From Warburgia ugandensis (Eukaryota > Streptophyta > Magnoliopsida > Canellales > Canellaceae), in NCBI GenBank assembly GCA_035236585.1, contig CP141132.1:22047945-22111944 (forward strand): a stretch of 64,000 nt of DNA. The letters run 5' to 3'. Below the pieces are notes generated by a model that searched no databases, was not told where the DNA came from, and saw only the letters and a program-made list of their open reading frames with translations. Shown piece by piece: positions 47,189 to 59,639 of the stretch. A program made the translations under genes and the position numbers. Every line of letters starts with the position of its first letter. The first letter of the stretch is position 1.

Positions 47189-48690
47189 TAGCATTTTGCT
47201 AGTCACTAGCAAAACATGCAAAAAACCAAATCACAAAATTCTAAAATTTTACTTTTTTAAGTCAATTCTATTTTCTTCAGAGAATTATCTTCAATAAATC
47301 TATTAACTTTAGTAAACTAATAAAAATGAAAGAAGAATTCAAAATCCTACCCATATGCTAACAACATTCCATTTGAGCTCAGATCTCAGTGTGTGTGTGT
47401 GTATACAGTCTACATATAGTATAATCTTTATCTCTAAGTAGACTTTTAACTTTTGAACTCCACCTGAAATATGTTTTGACCTCAATCTTCACTAATGATA
47501 TATGCTCAGAAATAAAATCTCTCAAATAGAGGGTTCAAATAATATATCTCTTCTTAATATGTGAGCAGAGTAAATAAAAGCAAATTTATCTCACGTATAT
47601 TCATAAAGGAATGGGAGTTACTAAGGAATTTTATTTTGATCCCTTTAAAATGTATGCCATTACCTTTGAATATTTAGGAACACTACTCTTTAAATCATAT
47701 TTATTCGTATCCTCATCAAGACTGTATTTCTCCTAGAATCAATAGGTCTTTACTTGGGATAAAATGTAGGCTTAAGATAGGGTACCAAAGAAAGGATATA
47801 AAGAGTATTCAAAGTTTCTTCAAAAATAATTAAAGGTCTTCTACTAAAGTTGAGAATTCTTATTTACTTTTCTAAAGATATTCTTTTCCGCTTTTCTTTG
47901 CATTCTTCAAACTTTTCTGTTTTCTTTTCTCTCTTTTGTTCAACACTTTTTTTTAAAACTCATTTGAATCTTTTTGAAGAACATTTCTTTTCTTGATATT
48001 CACTTTTCTATTCTCATTGCAACTAAAAAGTATATCTTCATTCATCACTAACTTATCCTTTAAAGAAAATAGGTAATGAGTATTTTATACTAGGTTAATA
48101 TGGGTAAAGGTAATTTGGATGAGAAAAGAAAAGGCTTATAAACGGCTTAAATTGGCTAACTAGTGGTAAAAATATTTTTGGGTGGCCTAAATCCTTTTCT
48201 AGGATTCCTATAATCTATTAGATTCAATGAACTTTTTGAATTATAAAGGTAATATTTTAATAATTCAAATAATTTGCTAAATTTAAGAATTAATGGGATC
48301 AAATTTTCTTTGAGCACATTGAAGAAAATTAATAATATTTATATCCTCTAAAAAAGAATGAATGGGTCTAAAACTCACTTGGGTTATAGGTCTCCACTAA
48401 ATTTCCTTAGGATCTCTAAGTTATAACTATTTATCAATCTAGAATATGTATATGTAACTACATATACATATGTGATATGAGACTTAGCTTTCATGGAATA
48501 CTTTAAAAAATGAATAAAATGATGAATTAATCATGTTCAATTTCATTAATAAGCCAAAGTTAACTGGATTATACTTCAAAAAATTCAATTTTCATCATAG
48601 TGTATGAATTGACCTAAAAATTATATTATTTTTGAAAAATTAAGCAAATCACCTAACAACCTAAAAAAAAGACTAGAATTTGATAGAATT
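47189..48690 (-). other. Non-coding 3' module of the Athila element
   Basis: About 1.5 kb of AT-rich sequence between the end of pol and the 3' LTR, where some Athila elements carry an env-like ORF. No such ORF remains or is recognisable here. The block at 47230-48000 is colinear with 63120-63800 (for example AATATGTGAG, TTCTCCTA, GGCTTAGGATAGGG-type words), so the module is conserved between two elements. Confidence 0.65.
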
Positions 48691-48693
48691 CTA

Positions 48694-48710
48694 CACCCCC
48701 AACCTAAAAG
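48694..48710 (-). promoter_or_regulatory. Second polypurine-like tract after pol
   Basis: CTTTTAGGTTGGGGGTGTAG on the minus strand nearly repeats the 3' polypurine tract 1.5 kb upstream of it, just after the pol region. Confidence 0.6.
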
Positions 48711-48799
48711 AAACATTGTCCTCAATATTTAAAAAGTAGGACCTAAAGTGAACATAGGTGATGTAGAAAAAATATAAAATATGGTATAGAGGGATCAGA

Positions 48800-50000
48800 T
48801 CCACTCAATCCTGATAAACATGATCCTTTAGAGTTGTGGACTCAACTTCTAGATTCTCATATTTTAAGAAAGGCTTTAAACATTGACCATTCACTTTAAA
48901 AGTATGGCTAGTCCTAGCATCTTCATTCTCGATGGTCCCATATGGAAAAAATTATTTAACTGTATATGGACTGGTCCATCTAGATCTAAGCTTACTTAGA
49001 AATAGGTGGAGCTTAGAATTATAAAGTAGAACCTTCTAGTTTAAAGTAAAGGATTTTATCATTATGTTGTTATCATGAAAAACTTTCATCTTTTCTTTAT
49101 ATATCCTATTACTCTCATAAGCTTCTTACTTAATCTCCTCCAACTCATTGAGCTAGAGTTTCCTATGTGAGCCTGCTTTATTTATGTTGAAATTAAATGT
49201 CTTTATTACCTAGTAGGCTATATGTTCCAATTCCATAGGCATGTGACATGCCTTATCATATACAATACAATAGGGAGACATACCAGTTGGAGTTTGATGT
49301 GCAGTCCTGTAAGCCCAGAGTGCATCGGTTAGTCTAAGAGACCAATCTTTATGATCCGGATGTACAGTCTTTTAAAGAATTTGTTTAATGGCCTAATTAG
49401 GTACTTCTACTTGTTCACTTGTTTGTGGATGATACGGCATAACAACTTTATATGTGATATTATATTTTTTTATGAGTGCTTCAAATGGTTTGTTGCAAAA
49501 GTGTGTACTGTTATCACTTGTAATGGGTTGAGGTGTCCCAAAACTAGAAAAAATGTTTTCTTTTAAGAATTTAAAAACTATTTTATGATCATTATGCCTA
49601 CATGAGATAGCCTCAATCCATTTGGATACATAGTCTATGGCCAGTAAGATATAAATGTAACTAAAAGAAGGTGGGAATGAGCCTATGAAATCAATTCCCT
49701 AGCAATCAAAAACTTCAATAATAAGAATAGGGTTTAGAGGCATTATATTCATACAGGTTATTCCTCCTAACTTTTTACATCACTCACATGATTTACAAAA
49801 TACATGTGTGTCTCTCAACAATGAAGGCCTATAGAAACTACACTGCAAAATCTTTGTAGTAGTTTTATATGTAGAAAAATGTTCACCGCATGCTTCTAAA
49901 TGACAAAAGGAGTTGACACTATGTTGCTCTAAGTAGTGGACACATCTCCTAATGATTTGATCTAAGCAGTTCTTAAATAGATATGGATCATCTCAGAAGT
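48800..50000 (-). pseudogene. Athila integrase region (broken)
   Basis: The minus strand carries the C-K-S-C end of the HHCC zinc domain. Next come an I-D-F-I-G-S-F-P block with the first catalytic Asp region, T-S-D-N-S-T-H-F around the second Asp, and P-Y-H-P-Q-T-S-E-Q near the catalytic Glu. This enzyme would insert the cDNA into host DNA. It is non-functional. Confidence 0.8.
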
Positions 50001-50640
50001 AGTGCTTAACATTGGAAAAGAATTTGTGCTTTTCTAATTTATTCCAATGTTTAGGAATCTTCTTTGTGACTAAATAATTTGTAATATCAGCAAACCAGGG
50101 AGGATGAGAGACATGGAAAAGTTGTTCGTCAGGGAAAGTGTCCTTCATTGGCAACTCATCCAAAGTTTTTGTTGGGATTAGGCGAGACAAGTGGACAGCT
50201 ACAACATTCTCTACTCCATTTTTATCTTTTATCTCAATGTCAAACTCTTGGAGTAAAAGAATCAACTAATTAGTCTAGGCTTAACATCTTTCTTAGAAAG
50301 AAGATACTTGTGGGCCGAATGATCAGTGAAGATGACTATTTTAGATCCAACTAAGTAAGACTGAAATTTATCCAATGCAAAGACAACTATTAAAAGTTCT
50401 TTCTTCGTAGCGGAATAATTTGTCTGGGTGCTATTTAGGGTCCTACTTGCATAGTAGATGACATATGTCTTTTTCTCTTTTATCTGTCCTAGTATAGCTC
50501 CTACAGCATAATCACTAGCATCACAAATGTTTTCAAAGGGTAGGCTCCAATCAGGTGGCTATGTAATAGGTGTAGTGGTTTAACTTGTCTTTCAGCTTTA
50601 TAAAAGCTTTTTGACAATCATCAATCCACTAAAAAGGGTA
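49993..50640 (-). pseudogene. Athila RNase H and linker region (broken)
   Basis: Includes the L-L-L-Q-E-F-D-I-E-I-K-D-K-x-G end of RNase H and the E-N-V-V-A-V-H-L-S-R-L hinge (normally N-V-V-A-D-H-L-S-R), then DTFPDEQLFHV and W-F-A-D-I-T-N-Y-L-V. These blocks are typical of Athila pol. Confidence 0.8.
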
Positions 50641-50649
50641 TTCTTTGTA

Positions 50650-51800
50650 AGGAGGTGACACAATGGTCTGGATATAACACTTAATTTTTTTAAATAAATC
50701 TCGTATAGAATCCTGCATGACCTAGGAATGAGCAAATGTCCCTAACAGATTTGAGCATGGGTAGATTTGTAATTAGGTCAATTTTTTGCTCTATTTACCT
50801 CTATACCTTTGGATGACACGATCTGGCCAAGGACAATTCCCTTTGGAACCATGAAATGACATTTTTCCCAATTAAGCACTAGGTTCCTTTCTTCACAATG
50901 TTGTAAGACTTTTCATAAATTTTTAAAGCATGTGTCAAAGGAAACACCAAAAATAGAAAAGTAGTCCATGAAAACCTCTAAAATTCTCTCTACCATATCA
51001 CTAAAATGCTCAACATGCAGTGCTGAAATGTGGCAGGAGCATTATACAATCCAAAATGGCATTCTTTTGTAAGCAAAAGTGCCAAAATGACATGTAAATG
51101 TGGTTTTTCTTTTATCCATGTGTGCAATCTCTATTTGGTTATACCTTGAATAACCATATAGAAAACAATAGTACTATTGTCGTGCAACCCTTTTTAACAT
51201 TTGGTCAACAAAAGACATAATAAAATGGTCCTTCCTAGTGACAACATTTAATTTTCTATGGTCAATCCACATATGCCAACTAGTGGTAGCTCTAGTAGGA
51301 ATTAATTCATTATTGGCATTAGTGGTTACTATCACTCTAGAGTTCTTCAGAATGACCTAAGTATGACTCACCTAGTTGCTATCACTTATGGGATAGATGA
51401 TTCCTATATTAAGCAATTTAAGGACTTTTTCTTAAACCACATTTTTGATATTAGGTGTTAACCTTCTTTGCAAGTGATGACATGGTTTAGCATCATCCTC
51501 TAAGATTCAATGGGTGCATACTAAGGGGATAATACCTTTAATGTTCACTAAGGTCCATCCTATTGCCTTTTTATGTTCCATAAGCATTTTGCTTAATTGT
51601 TCCTCTTGAGTTTTTTTCAATTGAGAGGCAATTATAACAAGAAAAGTTTCTTCATCTCCTAGATAGGCATATTTGAGTTCAGAAGGTAGAGGTTTCAAAT
51701 CTTGCTTAGGAGTTTCAACTGAGGATGGAATGGGAGTGGACTCCCTTGATGGAAGTTCCTCAAATTGAGGTTTCCATTTTTTGATGTCCATAGGGGGCAC
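50650..51800 (-). pseudogene. Athila reverse transcriptase region (broken)
   Basis: Starts with L-K-P-L-P-S-E-L-K-Y-A-Y-L-G, E-E-Q-L-S-K-M-L and K-K-A-I-G-W-T, the lead-in to RT in Athila/Tat elements. RT palm motifs follow near 50950-51250. Several breaks are present. Confidence 0.8.
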
Positions 51801-51989
51801 AGAATCAAGGAGGGCATTAACTTTGTTATTAATGTGTCCTCATTAAATTCATTGAAGTTGCAAATAGGCCTTAAGTGGGGCCGACAAGGAAGATGAGTGA
51901 AACTGGTCTTGCATGATTGAATTTATCATATTAACACAATGCAAGTCATTTGAGATTTCTCCCGGTTGCTTACAGATATCAAATATGTT

Positions 51990-52580
51990 CGATTCCAGTG
52001 ACACCATTTTTGTAGTTTATTAAGGAATTGGACGTAGCCATGAATGGACATCCAAGGATGATATGAATTTCTTGCTACTCATTCAGCACTAGTTGTGTGT
52101 TCCAAACCAAGAAATGGACTAGGAAAAAGAATTGCTCTATTTGGACTAACACATCCGGTATTATGCCCTTAGGTATTACCACTAATCTATCAGCTAGTTG
52201 AAGTATAGTGGATGTTGGCTTGAGGTCTCTTAATCCTAGCTGAACATAGACTATGTATGGTAACAAAAACACTGAATCTAAGATCTAATAAGACCTAGTT
52301 AATTTTATGGTTGCCAATGATGCAAGTGAGAGTGGGGAAACCTAGATCCTTGTATTTTGAGGCTGTGTGGTGCTGAAGAATTGAACTTCTTATTCAGTCA
52401 CAAATGCCTTCTTTTGCACATTCAATTTCCTTTTGATTGTGCATAAATCCTTTAAAAATATGGCATATGATAGGATTTTTTTTTTAATTACGTCTAAGAT
52501 CGGTATGTTGATCTTAACTTGCTTGACTATCTCCATAATATCATCATTAGTGATACTTTTTGTGACTTGACACAACCTTT
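51990..52580 (-). pseudogene. Athila protease region (broken)
   Basis: Contains L-C-T-I-K-R-K-L-N-V-Q-K-K-A-F and then L-L-P-Y-I-V-Y-V-Q-L-G-L, L-A-D-R-L-V-V-I-P-K-G-I-I and G-C-P-F-M-A-T. The order fits a gypsy aspartic protease followed by the I-L-G-R-P-F-L block. Confidence 0.75.
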
Positions 52581-53099
52581 GAGGGAATGGAGTAGGGATT
52601 GGACATGGTTGAACAGGTGGAGTGGCGTCCCTTTCTTTAGATCTTTATTTATTTTTAGTGGGTTTTTCTACCTTATCAGTCTTTTGGGGCTCATCTTTCT
52701 CATTTATTTTACCACTCCCAAGAATGGTGAAAACTTTAGTCTCCTCCATGATAGAGCTTGACAATGCATTAGGTGTAGTTTCGTTAATCGCATGCACACC
52801 TTAAGGTTTCCTTGTGGTTGAGCTGGAAACTTTCCTTTGTTTATATTTTGCATCCATTAATTCATCATATTTTTTTTATTCATTCATAGACTGATTGGTT
52901 TGTTTTAGTTGACTTTCTAATTGAGGCATTCTCTTCTCTTGGTTTTGAATGTGTTGATTGATATTATCCTCTACAGGCATTTTGGGTGGGGGCAAGTAAC
53001 CAGAAGAAGGAGATTCATGAGTTTGGCATGGGAGTGGAGCAAGTAGTCTTTGGCTTTGTTGATGATGCTGGTATGGGCTTGGTTGTGAGACATTATCAG

Positions 53100-54300
53100 T
53101 TGATCATTTCTCCAACTGAAATTTGGATGGTTTCTCTAGTTGTGATTATATGTCTCTGAATATGAGGAGAAAGGTCTTTTATAATTATTAAGGGCTTTAG
53201 CCTGATCATGAAGTGCCTCTTGAAATGCTAGAATGGCAGGACATTCCTGAGTAGGATGGGTAGTACTTTCACAAATGCTACACAATTTTTCATCCTTAAT
53301 TGAGTTTTTCTTTCCCATTTCTATGACTTCTACTTTTCTAGGTAGAATTGCTACTCTGGCATTATGTTCATCTTTTTCAAACATGACATACATGGTTCCA
53401 TTTGTAGATGTGGTAGTGGACTTGAGGCTATCTGGATGTTCTACTCTGTTTGAATCAGCCTAGGTCTATGCACTTTTAGCTAGCCATTGCAAATACTCCT
53501 TTGCCTCATCTGATTGTTTGTTCAAAAAGTTACCATTGCACATCATTTCTACAAATTGACGCATGTTAGAATTAAGTCCTTCATAAAAGAAGCTAATGAT
53601 GCATCATGGTTCATAACCATGATGTGGGCAAGTGAGTAAAAGATCCTTCAACCTTTCCCAGCATTGGTAGAATGATTCTTTATCTTTCTGGGTAAGGTTC
53701 ATGATCTTACAGCAAAGTGTATTTATTTTATTTATAGGATTTTATTTTTAAGAATTCTCTAGTCATTTCATTCTAATTCCTTATGGAACCTGCTAGCCAT
53801 TCATTAAACCACATTTTTACTTTTTGCTTTAAAGAGAAAGGAAATAGCTTAAGCCTAAAAGTATCTAGACCTATATTTTGTGTTCATTGGGTACTACATA
53901 CCTCATCAAATTCTATAAGGTACAAATAAGGACTCTCACTGTCTGATCCAGGGAATTTGGGAAGTAATTGGATTATTCATATTTTTAATTCTAATGTACT
54001 AGCATTTTGAGGAAGAATGACACAAGATGATGTACTAATGTGTGTAGGCTAAAGGTAGTCTATTAAAGTTCTTCCATGAAAATTTTGATAGAAATCACTA
54101 TCTCCATGGTCACTTTGTTGGTCCCATTCCTTGTTTCCATTCCTTCTCGATTCTCTTTGAGGATGATTATTCCTCCTTGGTGGAGGTTGATATTCATCAT
54201 CAATTAGAGGTGGTGGGTCCTCTTTCATGATGAGTGGAGGGCCTTGATCACCTCTAACACTACCACAGGGTGAGTTACCCCTTGGTCATTGATCAGTCAT
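53100..54300 (-). pseudogene. Athila gag region (broken)
   Basis: The minus strand has I-I-Q-L-L-P-K-F-P-G-S-D-S-E-S-P-Y-L-Y-L and E-F-D-E-V-C, the conserved start of Athila/Tat Gag. Then come F-P-F-S-L-K and W-F-N-E-W, and near 53210-53290 a C-x2-C-x4-H-x4-C zinc knuckle (CSICESTTHPTQEC). The protein would form the virus-like particle. Confidence 0.8.
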
Positions 54301-54309
54301 TTGTGGTAA

Positions 54310-55553
54310 ATAATTTATTATATATCTTTTTGGTCGTACTTGTCTAACCTCCCAGTTTTGTTGCATATCCAAAAGTGCATACAATGAAAGATCTTTTTGT
54401 TTTTGGAAAAGGACTACCTTAAATGATGCAACCTAAATGCCTAGAATGATGCACAATCAAGGACACAATCAAACAACCCCCTAAGGCTAACAAGCACAAA
54501 TATTTTGATTTTCTTGAATTTGTGTGGGGTCGATGCATTTAGAGTAGCCTAATTTAATGTCCACCTCTCTTTCAGAGTTGATTATTGCTTACCAGTTAGG
54601 TTCTGCTCTAGAGTGGTTAATACAATCCTCGTGTTAGGAGGCGTTTAGACGTCAACAGACGTTAATGGAAGGCGTAGAAAAATCACTTGGATTTTAAGAC
54701 ACCTACTATAACCACAATGCTTAGAAGCCACTCGGGTGACAATAGATCATGTTCTATGAGCATGTGATGACCCTAAAGGTCTCTTATAATTAATTTTAAA
54801 TTAATTTGAATAGTTGGGTTACATGCTTGTGGTGATTATCCTAGGTGGACCAAGAGGTAGTGATGAAATCCGCCCTTGATCTTGTGGGGTTGGGTGCCCT
54901 TGTTAATTAATTTCCACACTCCATGGCAGTTCAATAACATATGAATCACTTTAAAGCAATAAATGTGGCCTAAGAATGCTATTAAAAGTAATAAACTCAT
55001 GCAAACCCTAAAATGCATCAATTATAAAATATGCTTTCTATATGCAATTACACTAACAAACAATGCAAAATTATTCTAAATGCAAACCCTAATCTAAAAA
55101 ATAAAAAGAGTGAGGAAACTTACAATGGGGTTTCTGATGAAGATCAAGTGTGAGCCTTATCCCACACTTGTCCTGTTATATTACAACTCTTTTAAAATTG
55201 AAAATAAAATTGTAAATTACAAAGGGGCCTCATTACAAGATTCACTCAAAAAAATAAAAAATTCTATTATAAGAAAGCAAGGAAATTCTGTTTATTTGAT
55301 GAAGCTCCACTTGCCAATTTTCTGAAAAATAAAAATAGCAATTAGTATCAAATTCAAGAAATAGAGTGATTATGCACAGAGAAAAATTAAAAATTGTACC
55401 TAAAAATGTCTAGAATGCTAAAACAATGCGATTCCTAAAATCTTTTATTTTTCTAAATAATTTTATTTTTAGAATTTTAATTAAATTTTATGAAAACTAA
55501 GGAAAAGAAAATTGAAGAAGCAAAACAGCTAGAGGCCAGAAGGCTAGTGGCAC

Positions 55554-55635
<82 letters not shown>

Positions 55636-56330
55636 GGCACCTCTTCTTCTCTCCGTTTATATCTGTCTCTCTCTCTCTCTCTAACTCTCCCTCTTGTTTT
55701 CTTTCTCACACTCTTCTCCTTCCCCCTTCTCTTTAATTCTCTATTCATTGCACCTTCCCCCTCTATTTCACACTCCCCCCAACTCTCTCTTATCTCCCAC
55801 ATTTTCTCTATCTCCACTATTTCTTTCCATCTCTCCCTTTCTCTTTCTCACCTCAACCGCAGTCGACTAGCCTTCTCTCCCCTTTTTATTTCACTCTCTC
55901 TACATTACTCTCTCTCCCTCTCATGCTCCCGCCCCTCTGATTCTATCTATTTCTTCCTTCCTCTATTCCTCCCTCTCTCTGATTATGCGACACGCACTGG
56001 CCACCCCTGAGTGCCACTCCAATACCTTCTTTGCTTTTCCCCTCTTCCCATCTCCTTCTCATCTCCTTAGTCACCACTCGAGCAAACCACCTCTCTCCCC
56101 AATCCAATCTTTTTCTCTTTCCCTGTCTCTCCCTCTCTATTAGCTCTCTTCTCTGTCAATTTGCTCGACATGAATAGAACGGCAGTGCTGGCATCACCTG
56201 AACCCAAGTCACTGATGCTGCCTACCCTCCAGCTCTCCCTTTCATCTACTCCCTTCTCTCTGTCGCAACAGCACCTACACGTGACACCATCAAGCACTGC
56301 GTAGTGTTGATTACCTCTCTCTTTCAAATT
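54310..56330 (-). other. Untranslated leader of the Athila element
   Basis: Two kilobases between primer site and gag. The right half (55490-56340) is pyrimidine-rich on the plus strand, and so purine-rich in the element's sense strand. It holds a CT array (55556-55632). Frames here are compositional. Confidence 0.6.
55556..55632. repeat. (CT)n microsatellite in the Athila leader
   Basis: 77 bp of CT dinucleotides followed by looser CTCT tracts up to about 55680. Confidence 0.95.
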
Positions 56331-56336
56331 TGTCAT

Positions 56337-56357
56337 TCCCCAGCAAAGGCGCCAAAA
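56337..56357 (-). promoter_or_regulatory. Athila primer binding site (tRNA-Asp type)
   Basis: TGGCGCCTTTGCTGGGGA on the minus strand, nine bases after the LTR end. It differs at few positions from the TGGCGCCGTTGCCGGGGA complement of the 3' end of plant tRNA-Asp, used by Athila/Tat elements. Confidence 0.85.
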
Positions 56358-56972
56358 ACTTATTGATTGTTTTACCGCAAGTGCACAGCCTATTGTAGTA
56401 TAATTGATGCAAGTATGGGTAGATCCACGAGGACTCAACTTAAAAAATATGGAGTTTAAATAAAATTTAATTTTTTAAAAAACAAAGAAAATAACAAAAA
56501 TAAACTAACAATAAAATAAAATTTCAGATTTATTTAAATGATGCAATTTATAGAATTTTTAGTTCTAAAATGATAGAAAATTAAACTAAATAAACATCCC
56601 CAGATTACATAGTCCATGGATAGGTAGAATAGAGATAAAACAGAACTAGAATAACAACAGGGACACAAATGGAATTAAAATGGGCACAAATTGGGAATTT
56701 AAGAAAATAGACCAAGGGCGACATTGGAATTAAAGAAAAATTTGCTTTTTAACAAAAACAGGAAACAATGGGAGGAAGATGATGAATAGTAGGGGAAGAG
56801 AAGAAGAGGCAGAAGGGGAGAAGAGGAAGAGTGAGGGAGAGACAAGTGAAGACGGTGAAGTAGGGGGTAGTTGGGGTTGGGCAGTTCGGTGATTGTCAGG
56901 TGCACTGATTGGTGTAGAGGAAGGAGTAAGCCAGTGTGCTGGTATCTGCCGGCAAAAAAGAGGGGTCAAAGT

Positions 56973-57100
<128 letters not shown>

Positions 57101-57240
57101 ACAAGAGAAAGATGAGATGGAAAGTTCAGGTGAGAGAGATCGAGAAGGAGAGAAAGATAAAGGGGGAAATGGGATTCTAGTTTCCAATTGGAAACCAAGA
57201 AGAAAAAGAACATGTGAGAAGAGAAGAGGTGCACAGGAAG

Positions 57241-57362
<122 letters not shown>

Positions 57363-57410
57363 TGAGATCTACCAACCTCCAATCTTATTTTGCATGTGCC
57401 TGCCTTCTTC

Positions 57411-57418
57411 TTTATATA
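57411..57418 (-). promoter_or_regulatory. TATA box of the Athila 5' LTR
   Basis: TATATAAA on the minus strand, conserved with 46782-46789. In the direction of transcription a CT-rich array begins about 55 bp downstream, so the predicted transcript starts almost inside it. Confidence 0.6.
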
Positions 57419-57808
57419 ACTTTTCTCATAAGAGTTTGATTTTGATTCAAACTCCAATTTCATCTCCCTTATCAAGATTTTTGCTTTTAGTGTCCTAATT
57501 ATCTTCAATTTTCTCTTTTTCTAGGAAGTTTCCTCATCTTGATCTAATCCAGTTAAGTGGATATGGATCATTCAATTTTGATTTGATTAATCTGCAACAC
57601 ACATGACCAAATTAGAATCATCTAAACCATTTATTACTCCTCTAATTAGCTCTAATGATCATCTGACTATTAATTTTGCAATTCAATGACTGGGTGACCA
57701 ATTAAAGCTAAAATGCAAAATTTTATATAAAATCTCAAAATTGATTGCCTAGATGATCTAATTAGATGCTAGATTAATGGTATTTTAGCCAAATTTGAAC
57801 ACTTAACA

Positions 57809-59639
57809 ATTACTCTTCCTTTAAACACCATGACTCTTCCTTTCTGTCTCTTCTTAAACAATGTCCAAGGTGCAATATTTAATAGTAGTGACTTGTAGAC
57901 ATGTTCAGAAACCATCTCTCCATAAATAAGAAATATTTTGTTTTCGTTCTCCTCAAGGGAGAGTGCTATGAGTGACTTCCTCCTTTTTCTCTCTCCACTA
58001 TTTTCTTATATTTTCCTTAAATATAATAAGCATTATATTTACTACTCATCATAAATATAGATTCTATAGATATATTGGCATGTATTTTCCAAAATTTTTA
58101 TTATTTTTAAATTATACTATGAACTACATTATGGATAGAAAAATATAGTGGGTCCAAGAAGCAACTACAAACTAGTCTTCAAAAAAGCAACTTGAAATTA
58201 GAATTTTTAAAATTTTTATCCCAACAAGATTGGGTTTTTCTTTTTCAACTTACAACAATTTAGAGTTTTGGATATTTTCTTTTTATGCCTATAAAATTTG
58301 ATGGGACCCATAAACACTTAGTGATTAAGATTATAGATTTACTTCTAAATAAACAAAAATTTTATAAATACCTAATTGGAATTTTTCTAGAAAGATTTTT
58401 CAACTATATTACTTTGGGGTGAAGTCTAATATACACATAAATTTAGTAATCATATGTATAAACATTTTGACATTTATCTTAAAAAAGTATTGTATTATTT
58501 TTATTCCCCTCTATGTTTTACATATTAATATATGATATTTTAGATCTTTCCTAGTATCACTCTATATATATTTTAAATATGATTTAAATATACCTCTCAT
58601 CATAGCCATTCCTTTTCAAGCCATACTGACAAATTCCTTATAAAACATGAGTAATAGTTTCTTAACAGGATTTCCATGAAATACATGAATTATAGTTTCC
58701 CAAAACATTACCTTCTTATTCATCATGTACCAATTAATTTTTATGCCTAAAAATAATTAAGAAACTGGTCCTTCGATGCAAATTCCTTTAGTTTTGGCCA
58801 TTTTAAAGTTTTTTCATATTTTTATATTTCTTAAATAGATTTTACAACTATATTATGGGTAGAGAAGTTTACAGGGGGTCCAATAAGCACCTAAAATTAT
58901 GAGTTGGTGATTTTTAGTATCCCCTTGAAATAAAATTTTCCTTTTCTATGCATAACAATTTAGGATTTGGATATTTTTCAACCATACATGTTTGATTTTT
59001 TCTTTGTAGGATTTTGGAAGTGATTGATTCTTTTTTCATATTATTAAAACAATTTTGTTTCTCTTTTTCACTTTGAGTTTATGTATAAGAGCTCTTTTAA
59101 TTCTCATCTTAAATTATACTTTTTACCTCCTTTAAACCCTTTTCATTAAGGATATATTTTATAAAATCCTCTTAAGTCTTGCACCAAATCCTTTTAAGCT
59201 TAGTGGCGCATCGAATCTCTCACTTGGGTAACTGGGGTTCAAGATTGTACAAATGTGTGTACCATTCAAATGAAAAATCCTCTTAAATCCCTATATCTCC
59301 CCATAAATATATCTTTAAGAATATCATGACTGCTAAGCAAGACACTTGCCCACTTAGTTGCCCAAGAAATATGTTGAGTTCCAATTTTTGTATATAAAAA
59401 CCCTAATATTTATATTATTTTATTGTATTTGATAGATCATTTTTCATACTTATAGGATAGATTTGCAGTAAAAGATTTATTTGTCATCTAACCATAATTT
59501 GGTATATTTTTAGGGTTAGATAGACATCCAGATGGAAGTATATGTTAAATAATGTAAAATAATACTAACTAGGACTTTTTCTCATTTTTTATATTGTAGA
59601 TCCAAAGTTGGCAAGAGAATAAATGGTTAGATCAAGCCT
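57809..59639. other. AT-rich spacer with a diverged internal duplication
   Basis: 58075-58310 and 58800-59035 share ATTATGGATAGA/ATTATGGGTAGA, GGGTCCAAGAAGCA/GGGTCCAATAAGCA, CAACAATTTAG/ATAACAATTTAG and TGGATATTTT, offset about 725 bp. No coding frame is seen. The source repeat is not recognised; it may be 3' flank of an unidentified retroelement. Confidence 0.5.

Noticed and set aside
59190-59260. Possible tRNA-derived SINE (GGGGTTCAAGATT resembling box B, GTGGCGCAT resembling box A)
   Set aside because: Box spacing and flanks do not match a known SINE body, there is no tail or target duplication, and no second copy is in the window.
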